This document shows positions 1 through 9,331 of a stretch of DNA of 64,000 nt, in pieces. A model generated the notes under the pieces. It was given only the letters and a program-made list of their open reading frames with translations, ran no database searches and was not told where the DNA came from. Made by a program: the position numbers and the translations under genes. Each line of letters starts with the position of its first letter. Position 1 is the first letter of the stretch. Source of the DNA: an uncultured Aquimarina sp. (GTDB lineage: Bacteria > Bacteroidota > Bacteroidia > Flavobacteriales > Flavobacteriaceae); the NCBI GenBank assembly GCA_947502885.1, contig CANNBP010000017.1:62001-126000 (forward strand). The letters are read 5' to 3'.

Positions 1-2385
1 CTTTGACTTTCGACGTTCAGTGCAGTAACATTCTCTATTTTTAGGGTAGCTACCTGATCATCGTTGGCGATACCGTTACCCATACTCGAGGCATCTCCAA
101 CAGTTACTACATTTCCATCTGTATCATGGGTTTCCAGATAGTTTTCGAAATTATCATCGGGGACATACGTTAAATCACAATAAATAGCAAAATTAGCTGT
201 ATCATCTTTCTCCCAGATTTCAGGAAATAAAGGAACTACTTTATCAGCTTTAATACAGGTTAAATCAGGATTTCCTTGTGCATCAAACCAAGTGAAGTTA
301 TCATTGTTTCCATTAGCAACGTTTAAGGAAGTTAATTGGTTATTAGCTATACGTAATTGTATAATGTTTGGATAGTTTGAAATATCAAATTCTGTAAAAT
401 TATTATCGTTTAAGATAAGTTGTCTTAACAAAGGATTCATAGAGATATCTACTGAATTGATTCCTGTATTTGATAAACTCAAATTAGTTAGCGAAGTAAG
501 ATTAGAAATATCTACATCTCCTAAATTAGCATTACTGTCAAGATATACTTGTTCTAACAATACATTATTGGATAAATTTAAACTTGTCAAATTGTTATTC
601 GCTAAAGTAATTACTGTAAGTTTTGTATTCTTACTTAAGTTTATACTTGTCAGGTTAGTATTATTACGACATCCTAAAAACCACATATCTCTAAAATCTT
701 CAATACCTGTCATGTCTTGGACTAATCCATTATGTATATTAAACCCTTCAGAAACTTCAACTAAAGCTGTATATACATAATCATCCATAACTCCATTTCC
801 ATATCCTTGATTTTCTAAGAATGTTTCAAAAGCATCATCTGGAACATAGGTCATTCTACAATACTCTGCATAATTTGTAGTTGCATCTTTCAACCAAGTT
901 CCTAATAATGCAGCTGCAGCCGGATCATCAACAGAGATACAAGATAAACTTGGGTTTCCAGTTACATCAATATTGTCAAGATCAGCATTATTTCCACTTC
1001 TTAAATTCAAGTTGGTTAACAATGAATTCTTACAAGATAGATCATCTAAGGTATTTTGATTTCCTAAATCCAGAGAAGTCAATGACGTACTATCACATTC
1101 TAAACGACTTAAATTTACATTATTACTCAAGTCAATCTCAGAAATATTTGTAGTACTAAATGATAGATTAAATAAATCTGTAAGATGAGTTACATCTATA
1201 CTAGTTAATGGATTTGCTCCACACTCTAAGTTTACTAATAATGAATTATTTGTAATATTTAATGACGTAATATTTGTGTTTTCACAATACAAATTTTTCA
1301 AATTAGGTTGATTAACCACATCAATTGAACCAAGTCTATTATTGGTTACCCATAACGATTCTATATCATTATTACTGATATCAAGATCTGTTAAGTTATT
1401 ATTTGCCACATTTAACCTTGTTAAAGATGAATTCGATGAAATATCAATTACTGGAAGGTTATTATTCTCTGCTTCTATCTCTAATAATTCAGTTAATCCA
1501 GTAACATTTATACTTGTAATTCCAGTATTTTCTAGAGTTATACTCTGTAGTAGTGTATTGTTTCTTAAATCCAAATCAGTATTGGTTAACGTATTATTAT
1601 CTCCCCAAAAACGAATTAAACTTTTGAAATCCTCAATTCCTGTAAAATCCTCAATTCCCTCATTTCTTGGAGTTAATAATTGAATTACTTCAATTTTTCC
1701 TGTTGGTACTAAATTATCGTCAATAATGCCATTACCTAAACTATTTGAACTTCCTAAAGCAACCGATCCACCAAATTCATTATGTGTTTCTAAATAAGCT
1801 TCAAAGTTAGCATCTGGTATGGTTGTAAATCTACAATACTCAGCGAAATTCGCTGTCGCATCCTTTTCCCAATGCGATTGTAATAAGTAATCTGCTGTTG
1901 GATCATCCACTTCAATACAAGTTAAACTGGTATTATTGGTAGCATCCATATCTGTAAACAAATCGTTATTTCCATTTCTAAGATTTAAATAAGATAAATT
2001 TGGATTTGTATTACAAGAAATTCTCGTTAATAAAGAATTATTAGAAACATCTAATGAACTAATATTTAATTCACTTGCAAATAAAGTTTCTAAATTAGAA
2101 AGCATACTTATATAAAGCTCATCTATCGGATTTCTTCCAATACTTAATGATCTTAACGCTAAATTATTTTCTAAGTTTAAGCTTGTGATCGAATTTTGTG
2201 AGGGTTTAAATGATTCTAACAATGTAAGCGTACTAATATCTATACTAGTAATATTATTATTATGAAACTGTAAATCTTTTAACAATACATTATTACTTAC
2301 ATCTAAACTTGCTAAATTGTTTTCAGATAGTACTAAATCATCTAAAGCAATATTGGTAGATACATCAATTGTATTTAAATCACAT
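1..2385 (-). pseudogene. Out-of-frame downstream part of LRR surface protein gene (continues beyond left edge)
   Basis: Continuation of the LRR gene starting at 5679. Translated in the frame that begins right after the TA repeat (minus-strand codons whose lowest plus coordinate is a multiple of 3), the sequence is again typical LRR protein. I checked this frame at 2385, near 1200 and near 1-130 and saw no stop. It carries at least three more modules opening with VPDDNFE-like caps, near 1820, 860 and 170, the last with the GNGIAND signature. The 3' end, and any T9SS sorting domain, lies left of the window. It has no start of its own, so it is expressed only if the frame is restored at 2389-2405. 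It could be a decayed end, the second half of a phase-variable gene, or a sequencing artefact. Confidence 0.8.
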
Positions 2386-5300
2386 TCATATATATATATA
2401 TATATCTGTAAGTAACGTTAAACCAGTTATATCAATACTTTTTATATCTAAATCGTTACACCTAATTTCATCTAGTTTTGTATTTGCTGTAAAATCTAAA
2501 TTAAGATTAGCTGTAGCGTTATTTCTATGGATAAACCTATCTAAATCAGCAAAAGCTTCTAATCCTGTAAAATCTGCAATATCAATATCGTATAATCTTA
2601 AAACTAATACCGAATTTATAGCAGCAGTGGTTACATAATTGTCATTTGCAATTCCATTTCCCATACTTGTTGGATCTCCAACTACAACTGTTCCTCCAGT
2701 AGCATTATGCGTTTCTAAATAGTTTTCGAAATTATCATCAGGTACATAGGTCCAATTACAATCGTCTCTAAAAACAGCATTAGCGTCTTTATCCCAACCT
2801 GATAAGTAACTTGCAGAAGGATCATCTACTTGAATACACATTAAATTAGGGCAACCATTTACCCTAAACCTAGTAAAATTATCATTGTTACCATTTTTTA
2901 CATTTAATTCAGATAAATCGTTATTATTTCTTGCACTAAATTCTACTAAGTTGGTATTCTTTCTAATATCAATTGATGTAATATTAGTTTCGTCTAAATT
3001 TAACTCTTGTAAGTTTGTTAAATGACTTACATCAAAAGATGTAAACGGATTTCTACCTAGACTTAAATCTTCAAGTAATATATTATTTTCCGTATTTAAT
3101 GTAGTAAATTGATTTAAGGAAGCTGAGACTCTAGTTAAATTTACATTAGCACTAATATCAATACTACTTAATGTAGTTTCATGAATTCCTAAATCTTCTA
3201 GTAAAACATTATTACTTACATCTAACCCTATTAAGTTATTTGTAGAAATAAATAAATCTTTAAGAGCCGTATTTGTAGAAAGAGTGATGTTCGTAAGATT
3301 ATTTCGTGAAACATCTATTCTTTCCAAAAGAGTCAATCCTGTAAGATCAATACTTGTTAATCCCATATCAGAAGCATCAATTCTTTTCAAACTTGTGTTA
3401 CTAGTAAAGTCTAAACTTGTATTTATTACATTACCAAAACACACTACAAACTCTAAAGAAGCAAAAGCCTCAATTCCTGTAAAGTCTGTAATTCCTTGAA
3501 AATTCAAAAATAGGTTTATTACATTTTCAATATTAGTGGTAGTTACATAATTATCATTAGCAATTCCATTACCCATACTGGTTGGATCTCCAACTGATAC
3601 AAAATTATTATCAGCATCATGGGTTTCTAAATAATTTTCGAAATTATCATCAGGTACATACGTCCAGTTACAATCATCACTAAAACCAGTTGTAGCATCT
3701 TTCTCCCAACCATTTAAATAAGTAGCCGTAGGATCGTCAACCCGAATGCAAAAAAGGTTTGGATTTCCGGTAGCATACAATTCATCAATACTACTTGTAT
3801 TGCCACTTTTAAAACTTAACGAAGTCAATGCATTATTGTTTTGACATTCTACATACTCCAATTGTGGACTATTATCAAAATCTAATGTCGTTATGCCTGT
3901 GTTATTGATGTAAGCCTCTATCAATTTGGTAGTACTGGATAGATCTAAAACGGTTAACGAGGTATTGTTATATACCTCAATATCTTCAAGGTTTATATTA
4001 CTAGATACATCTAATGCAGTAAGTGTGGGAGTATCTTCAATAGACAAGTCTGTTAGCTTGGTAAGAGGGCTTACGTCTATAGTTGTCAACTGATTCCCTC
4101 CACAGCTTAGGGTTCTTAATTCTGTATTATTAGCAATATTTAAAGTAGTTAATGAATTATTTTCACAATATAATCTTGTTAAATTAGTATTATTAGCAAC
4201 ATTTAAAGTAGCTAATGAATTTTCTCTTATTCTGAAATCTAAAAGCGCTGTGTTTGCACTTAAATCGATAGTAATAAAATCATTTTGATCTAGATATAAA
4301 CTGTGCAATGCTGTATTAGAACTTAGATCTATCGTAGATAAGTTGTTTTCTCCAGCTCGTATTATTTCTAGTGAAGTTAATCCCGAAACATTAATGTTTG
4401 TGAGTCCCGTGGTCCAGCAGCTTACTTCAATCAATGCTGTATTTGCTGTAAGATCTAAGGTCAAAGCTGTATTTCCATTTGCATATAGTTTTTCTAAGTT
4501 TACAAATCCTTCTAAACCTGTAAAATCTGTAATTCCTTTTTCAGAAATACTTAAAACTATTGTATTTTGAATTCTTTCTGTCCCCACATAATCATCATTG
4601 GCAATTCCATTACCCATGCTGGTAGGATCACCCAAAGGTACTGCTAAGCCCATGGAATTATGTGTTTCGAGATACGCTTCAAAATTATCATCAGGGACAT
4701 GGGTTTGTGCGCAAAAAGTATTGTATACCGTTTGTGAGTCCTTTCTGGTTAAATTTGTAGCAGCATAGGCAGGGTCATCTACAGCAACACAAGTTAGTCC
4801 GGTATTGTTACGAATATCAAAATCATTAGGGTTTAGATTCGTGTTATTGCCATTTCTAAGATTTAAATAGGTGAGCTGATTATATGCACACGACACATCT
4901 TCGATCAATACATTTTTAGAAAGATCTAAACTGGTAATTTGATTACTTTCTATAAATAATTCTTCTAGTTTAACATTATTACTAACATCTAAACTAGTCA
5001 ACCCATTTTCGTAAGCTTGTAGTTCTAGCAGCTCTGGATTTTGAGTTACATCTAAAACGGTAAGACCTGTATCTACACAATCCAGATCTTCTAACAGTAG
5101 ATTTTGTGTTACATCCAGATTTCCTAAAGGATTGCTATAACAAGATAGAATTTTTAAAACAGTATTATTGGAAACATCTAAACTGTTAATTAGGTTGTTA
5201 CTACACTTCAAGGTTTCTAAAAGTGTATTTTGTGATATATTAAGATTTGAAATCTGGTTTCGGCTACAGCTTACAGAAGTTAATGCCGTGTTTGTAGAAA

Positions 5301-5679
5301 AATCTAAACTAATAAGATTGTTTTTGCCTATATCTATAGTAAGTAACGCAACATTTTTAGAAAGGTCTATAGTAGATAGTGGATTTTCAAAACATCTAAA
5401 ATTTTCTAATGCTATAAAATCTTCAATTCCTGTGGCATCACCAATCGTTAACCTAGAAATATCCAAATCAGTAACACCAGCTATTTTTGAAGTAGTCACA
5501 AAATCATCATTGACAATCCCATTACCCATACTGTTAATGTCTCCAACGGTAACTACATTTCCGTCTGCATCATGACTTTCGAGATAGGCTTCAAAATTAT
5601 CATCAGGAACATAAGTTTCCTGTGCAAATAAAAAACCATTAATAACCAATAAAAATACCAGGAGTAATTTTCTTTTCAT
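2386..5679 (-). CDS. Secreted multi-module leucine-rich repeat protein, frame interrupted at its 3' end
   Basis: A 1097-residue secreted LRR protein as read. ATG at 5679 begins a clear signal peptide (MKRKLLLVFLLVINGFLFAQ); a GTG 33 bases upstream is less likely because the leader motif GCCCCATAT sits directly before the ATG. Four modules follow, each opening with a VPDDNFExYLE cap and an SMGNGIxNDxxV segment, then 21-23-residue LRRs of the pattern LxxLxCxxNxLTxLDVSxN. Cysteine-containing module ends read CNWTYVPDDN. The fourth module stops inside an LRR at a TA repeat (residues DIYIYI then TGA), and the LRR pattern resumes in another frame. Bacterial LRR proteins of this kind are surface ligand-binding or adhesion proteins; the ligand is unknown. 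It is transcribed from its own promoter at 5712-5767. Confidence 0.85.
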   Translation of the reverse strand: MKRKLLLVFLLVINGFLFAQETYVPDDNFEAYLESHDADGNVVTVGDINSMGNGIVNDDFVTTSKIAGVTDLDISRLTIGDATGIEDFIALENFRCFENPLSTIDLSKNVALLTIDIGKNNLISLDFSTNTALTSVSCSRNQISNLNISQNTLLETLKCSNNLINSLDVSNNTVLKILSCYSNPLGNLDVTQNLLLEDLDCVDTGLTVLDVTQNPELLELQAYENGLTSLDVSNNVKLEELFIESNQITSLDLSKNVLIEDVSCAYNQLTYLNLRNGNNTNLNPNDFDIRNNTGLTCVAVDDPAYAATNLTRKDSQTVYNTFCAQTHVPDDNFEAYLETHNSMGLAVPLGDPTSMGNGIANDDYVGTERIQNTIVLSISEKGITDFTGLEGFVNLEKLYANGNTALTLDLTANTALIEVSCWTTGLTNINVSGLTSLEIIRAGENNLSTIDLSSNTALHSLYLDQNDFITIDLSANTALLDFRIRENSLATLNVANNTNLTRLYCENNSLTTLNIANNTELRTLSCGGNQLTTIDVSPLTKLTDLSIEDTPTLTALDVSSNINLEDIEVYNNTSLTVLDLSSTTKLIEAYINNTGITTLDFDNSPQLEYVECQNNNALTSLSFKSGNTSSIDELYATGNPNLFCIRVDDPTATYLNGWEKDATTGFSDDCNWTYVPDDNFENYLETHDADNNFVSVGDPTSMGNGIANDNYVTTTNIENVINLFLNFQGITDFTGIEAFASLEFVVCFGNVINTSLDFTSNTSLKRIDASDMGLTSIDLTGLTLLERIDVSRNNLTNITLSTNTALKDLFISTNNLIGLDVSNNVLLEDLGIHETTLSSIDISANVNLTRVSASLNQFTTLNTENNILLEDLSLGRNPFTSFDVSHLTNLQELNLDETNITSIDIRKNTNLVEFSARNNNDLSELNVKNGNNDNFTRFRVNGCPNLMCIQVDDPSASYLSGWDKDANAVFRDDCNWTYVPDDNFENYLETHNATGGTVVVGDPTSMGNGIANDNYVTTAAINSVLVLRLYDIDIADFTGLEAFADLDRFIHRNNATANLNLDFTANTKLDEIRCNDLDIKSIDITGLTLLTDIYIYI
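2389..2405. repeat. TA dinucleotide repeat (17 nt) at the frame break of the LRR gene
   Basis: An uninterrupted TA repeat of 17 nt lies inside the coding region exactly where the LRR frame breaks. With two fewer TA units (13 nt) the reading becomes DIYIY-ECDLNTIDVS, which has exactly the residue spacing of neighbouring LRRs (compare LLERIDVSRNNLTNITLS). One additional unit would also restore the frame but would add two residues to the repeat. Confidence 0.9.
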
Positions 5680-5711
5680 ATATGGGGCTTTAAAATTGTT
5701 TTCCGAATCCA

Positions 5712-5767
5712 CAAAAATAATATAAATAATTGTCTGTAATGAAATTTTAACGGTGACAAAAAGTGGC
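5712..5767 (-). promoter_or_regulatory. Promoter A of LRR gene: upstream direct repeat plus -7 box
   Basis: On the minus strand a TATTTTTG box (plus 5712-5719) matches the Bacteroidota -7 consensus TAnnTTTG about 33 nt before the ATG. Upstream, after 33 nt, is CCACTTTTTGTCAC; read on the plus strand it is GTGAC-AAAAA-GTGGC (5753-5767), two GTGRC half-sites one helical turn apart. The same element and spacing recur at 9258-9312, 17707-17763 and 25067-25122. CAGACA is also shared with promoter B near the -33 position. Confidence 0.65.
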
Positions 5768-5830
5768 AGGATTCTTTGTTATGTGTTAATATATAGAGAG
5801 TTATATAGGTTTTTGCCTGCAGTAATAGCT

Positions 5831-8800
5831 CTATTCTATCACCATCTTTTTAGAGTCAAATTTTTGACTTCCTATATACATCGTATAAAAATAGGTTCCT
5901 GCAGCTAGTCCTTCACTGTTTATGTTAAGTTCACCATCTCCCGTTTTTTTGAGTGCTACTGTAGAAACCAATTGCCCGATCGAGTTGCTAAAAACAATAG
6001 AAGCATTAGTGACTCCTGCAGGCAAGTAATACTTAATAGCCGAAGTCCCATTAAATGGATTAGGGATGTTTTGATAGAGTATAGGTCCATTTCCTCTACT
6101 GGCAACTCCAGAATCATTACAGGCACAACTTTCTAACGATGCTAATCTTGACAAAACATCATTCATTTGATTTTGCAAGCTTTCTATCTCATCTTTTGCA
6201 TCGGTCAATTCTGTTTCTAGTGAAGAAACAACAGGTGCCAGATCTACGGTTACCGAAGTTCCGTTTTCTATTTCGATAGTAAGATTAGAACCATTTAGGT
6301 TTGCCGAAGTCAAGTTTTGATGATCAGAATTTACATATCTTGAAAGATCAACAGTATTTCCATTTGAAATACTTAGCACATTTGAAGATAAACTTAGATT
6401 CTGATTATCGGTATTGTCAAGATAACCAGAAAGATCTACGGTAGCGGCATTCCCCGAAATACTTAATGTATTAGTCGATAAAGAAATTGCCTGCTCATCT
6501 GTATTGTCCAAGTAGCCTGATAAGTCTACTGAAGTAGCATCATTAGTTAAGCTAAGTGTATTTGAGAATAAACTTAGATCCTGATTGTCGGTATTGTCGA
6601 GATATCCAGAAAGATCTACTGTAGCAGCATTTCCTGAAATACTTAATGTGTTAGTCGATAAAGAAATAGCTTGCTCATCTGTATTATCTAGGTATCCTGA
6701 TAAGTCTACCGAAGTAGCATCATTGGTTAAACTAAGTGTATTTGAAGATAAGCTTAAGTCTTGATTATCTGTATTGTCAAGATATCCAGAAAGATCTACT
6801 GTGGCAGCATTTCCCGAGATACTTAATGTATTAGTTGATAAAGAAATTGCCTGTTCGTCTGTATTATCAAGGTATCCTGATAAATCTACCGAGGTAGCAT
6901 CATTGGTTAAACTAAGTGTATTTGAAGATAAGCTTAAGTCTTGATTATCGGTATTGTCAAGATATCCAGAAAGGTCAACTGTATCCGTACCTCCAGAAAT
7001 ACTTAATGTATTTGTAGTTAATGAAAGCTCTTGATTATCCAGTTGTGTAGACCAGGTTAAAGCTCCAGAACCATCGGTAGTTAAAATCTGATTATCGTTA
7101 CCATCCACGATAGGAAACTGATAGGCTCCTGCAATATTCAAACTATTGGCAATTTGCATTTTTCCTTCGGTACTAATAGCGGCTACAGGAGTTCCACTAG
7201 GTGTCCCCCATGTCCAACCACTAGCCGTATTTGTGCTCATAGATGTTTTAATACTTGCTCTTGTGACGGGACCATACTTATAATTATCGCCAAAGCCGTA
7301 TGAAATTTTATAGGTACTGCGACCATTAAATTCTATTCCATTATCTTCTCCGGGATCAAAACGTATTACATTATCACCCATATTTAACATGTTGGTAGCT
7401 GTATGATCTCCTAAGTTATCAGAATTTGCAGCTAGCCATTCAGTACCGTTCCATGTGTATAATAACTTTTCATCTGTATCATACACCATCAATCCTTCTT
7501 CTGTTTCTCTAATTCCTCTAGATGATGGGCGTTCTGGAAAATCTGGTTCTAACCCTGTACGTTGTGCAGTTGTTAATCTGTTTATAAACAGACCTTTATT
7601 GTTTCCTGTAAGATCCAGTGATGCATATGTATTAGGAGCATCTGTACCTATTCCCACGCTTACAGGGTTGGCTGCACCTCCTAAGATCATGGTGTTATCA
7701 TTTGCTGCAGTTGCTCCATTACCGATTGCAATAGCATTATTTCCACTTACTATTGCATTATAACCAATAGCAATATTTTTTGCGGCATCAGGATCACCAT
7801 CACTATTATCAATAAGATCATTAGAAGCAGCTCCTGTACCTATTACGATCGCTCCATTATTTTGTGCCACAGAATTGGCGCCAATTGCAATGGCCTCGGT
7901 ATTATCCACATCTACAGATCGACCAATACCAATCGCATTGGATTGTGCGATATTAGCTTGATATCCTATCCCTACGGAATAATCAGAAGTATCGGTAGTA
8001 CCAAATTGATACCCCATTCCTATCGCTCCTACGGCATTTTGCATGTTTCCCTCATTACCTATTCCTATGGCATACTGCCCTTCGTTGTAAGAATGATACC
8101 CCATGGTAATCACATCATTTTGCGCTGCAATTGCTTGTGAACCAAAAAAGGTGGTTCGATATCTTCTTGTATTTCCTTCAAAATAAGTGTAACCTTCACC
8201 TCCTGTTGTTGTTCTGGTAGCTCTGCCATAGCCAGAAAAAGCTCCAAACCCGGCATTATCTTCACCTTCTCTGTTAGAAGCTCCTGATAAATATCCCACA
8301 TAGGTATTGCGGTTGGCGTCTGTTCTATTATTGGTTCTATTATTATCCCAACCTGCCATGGCTCCTATGAACGTATTAAAAGCGGCATATTCTGTGGCCA
8401 CTCCAGCAGCGGCGCCAATCATGGTATTATAAATCCCGTCACCAATATCAACCGCGGCCGAATCTCCCACTGCAGTATTATGATGTCCTTCACCGATGTC
8501 CTCCATAGACACATTTCCTACTCCTGTATTTTTATACCCAGTGCTTCCTCCACTGAATGATCTTCCAACCCCAGCTCGATGACCTACAAATGTATTTTCA
8601 TAACCTGTTGTGAAATCAAACCCTGCATCTTCACCAATAAATACGTTTTCGTATCCTGTAGTATTCTTTTGCCCAGATTCTTCACCTATAAAGGTATTAT
8701 CATAACCAGTAGTATTTCGTTCTCCAGATTCACTCCCTATAAAAGTATTGTCACCACCTCTAAAAGTACTAGAGCCATCATTATTGGTCAAAGCTCCAGC

Positions 8801-9097
8801 TTCAAAACCTATAAATACATTATCGACCCCGTCTACATTACTATGACCAGCATAGTACCCAATAAAGGTACTTTCAAAAGTCGTAGTATTTTTTCCTGCT
8901 CCGAAACCAACAAAAGTGTTTTTACTAGCACTGGTCTGCGCGGTTCCTGTACTATCGCCATACATGGTATTGTAATCTCCAGTAGTGATATTTTCGCCAG
9001 AAGCGGTTCCAGAAGTTTCGTTTAATACTTGTGCATCTACAAAAATGCATCCAAAAAAGAAAAAGGAAGTAATACTATAAAGTAATTTTGTTTTCAT
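5831..9097 (-). CDS. T9SS-secreted adhesin-like protein with NTxIG head repeats and 30-residue tandem repeats
   Basis: 1088 residues, ATG at 9097 with signal peptide (cleavage after VDAQ). Residues about 30-480 are repeats of the form N-T-F-I-G-x-x-A/S-G-x-x-N-T-T-G, resembling the left-handed beta-roll heads of YadA-type trimeric adhesins and tail fibres. A linker follows, then eight 30-residue repeats (about 689-926) ending in VDLSGYLDNTD, then a coiled coil (about 960-995, ELTDAKDEIESLQNQM), and a C-terminal T9SS type A sorting domain (residues about 1005-1088, with YQNIPNPFNG). A trimeric surface fibre is inferred from the head plus coiled-coil layout. Its paralogue is at 22864-25035. It has its own upstream promoter (9258-9312) and lies 151 nt upstream of the LRR gene start, which has a separate promoter. 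Confidence 0.85.
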   Translation of the reverse strand: MKTKLLYSITSFFFFGCIFVDAQVLNETSGTASGENITTGDYNTMYGDSTGTAQTSASKNTFVGFGAGKNTTTFESTFIGYYAGHSNVDGVDNVFIGFEAGALTNNDGSSTFRGGDNTFIGSESGERNTTGYDNTFIGEESGQKNTTGYENVFIGEDAGFDFTTGYENTFVGHRAGVGRSFSGGSTGYKNTGVGNVSMEDIGEGHHNTAVGDSAAVDIGDGIYNTMIGAAAGVATEYAAFNTFIGAMAGWDNNRTNNRTDANRNTYVGYLSGASNREGEDNAGFGAFSGYGRATRTTTGGEGYTYFEGNTRRYRTTFFGSQAIAAQNDVITMGYHSYNEGQYAIGIGNEGNMQNAVGAIGMGYQFGTTDTSDYSVGIGYQANIAQSNAIGIGRSVDVDNTEAIAIGANSVAQNNGAIVIGTGAASNDLIDNSDGDPDAAKNIAIGYNAIVSGNNAIAIGNGATAANDNTMILGGAANPVSVGIGTDAPNTYASLDLTGNNKGLFINRLTTAQRTGLEPDFPERPSSRGIRETEEGLMVYDTDEKLLYTWNGTEWLAANSDNLGDHTATNMLNMGDNVIRFDPGEDNGIEFNGRSTYKISYGFGDNYKYGPVTRASIKTSMSTNTASGWTWGTPSGTPVAAISTEGKMQIANSLNIAGAYQFPIVDGNDNQILTTDGSGALTWSTQLDNQELSLTTNTLSISGGTDTVDLSGYLDNTDNQDLSLSSNTLSLTNDATSVDLSGYLDNTDEQAISLSTNTLSISGNAATVDLSGYLDNTDNQDLSLSSNTLSLTNDATSVDLSGYLDNTDEQAISLSTNTLSISGNAATVDLSGYLDNTDNQDLSLFSNTLSLTNDATSVDLSGYLDNTDEQAISLSTNTLSISGNAATVDLSGYLDNTDNQNLSLSSNVLSISNGNTVDLSRYVNSDHQNLTSANLNGSNLTIEIENGTSVTVDLAPVVSSLETELTDAKDEIESLQNQMNDVLSRLASLESCACNDSGVASRGNGPILYQNIPNPFNGTSAIKYYLPAGVTNASIVFSNSIGQLVSTVALKKTGDGELNINSEGLAAGTYFYTMYIGSQKFDSKKMVIE
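6320..7033 (-). repeat. Tandem 90-nt coding repeats (8 units)
   Basis: Eight units of 30 codons alternate between two types, QDLSLSSNTLSLTNDATS and QAISLSTNTLSISGNAAT, each followed by VDLSGYLDNTD, giving a 180-nt higher-order repeat copied three times. The last unit is degenerate (VDLSRYVNSDH). The paralogous gene at 22864-25035 keeps only about three units. Confidence 0.9.
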
Positions 9098-9257
9098 ATG
9101 CTTAGGGGCTTTAGAAAAGTTGAAACAAAGAAACAGGTTTACTCTTAAAATCTAAGCAAAAAACACCAGACAAAAACCGGACAATTTTTATAAGTGTCAG
9201 TTTTTAAGGCATTTAGTGGTTTCTGTGTTGTTTGTATAAATCAATTATTTGCTTTTG

Positions 9258-9312
9258 CAAAAATAGACCTTTTAATGTCTGTTCACGAATATTAAGAGTG
9301 ACAAAAAGTGGT
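9258..9312 (-). promoter_or_regulatory. Promoter B of the adhesin-like gene: upstream direct repeat plus -7 box
   Basis: Minus-strand TATTTTTG (plus 9258-9265), 32 nt spacer, then GTGAC-AAAAA-GTGGT on the plus strand (9298-9312). The 14-nt core is identical to that of promoter A, and CAGACA is again present between the element and the box. The leader to the ATG at 9097 is about 155 nt, longer than in promoter A, and ends with AAAGCCCC before the start codon. Confidence 0.6.
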
Positions 9313-9331
9313 ATATCTTGATTTTTATGTC

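Noticed and set aside
6320..7033. 90-nt periodic repeats considered as non-coding tandem DNA
   Set aside because: They lie inside a single open frame with conserved protein sequence and are explained as coding repeats.
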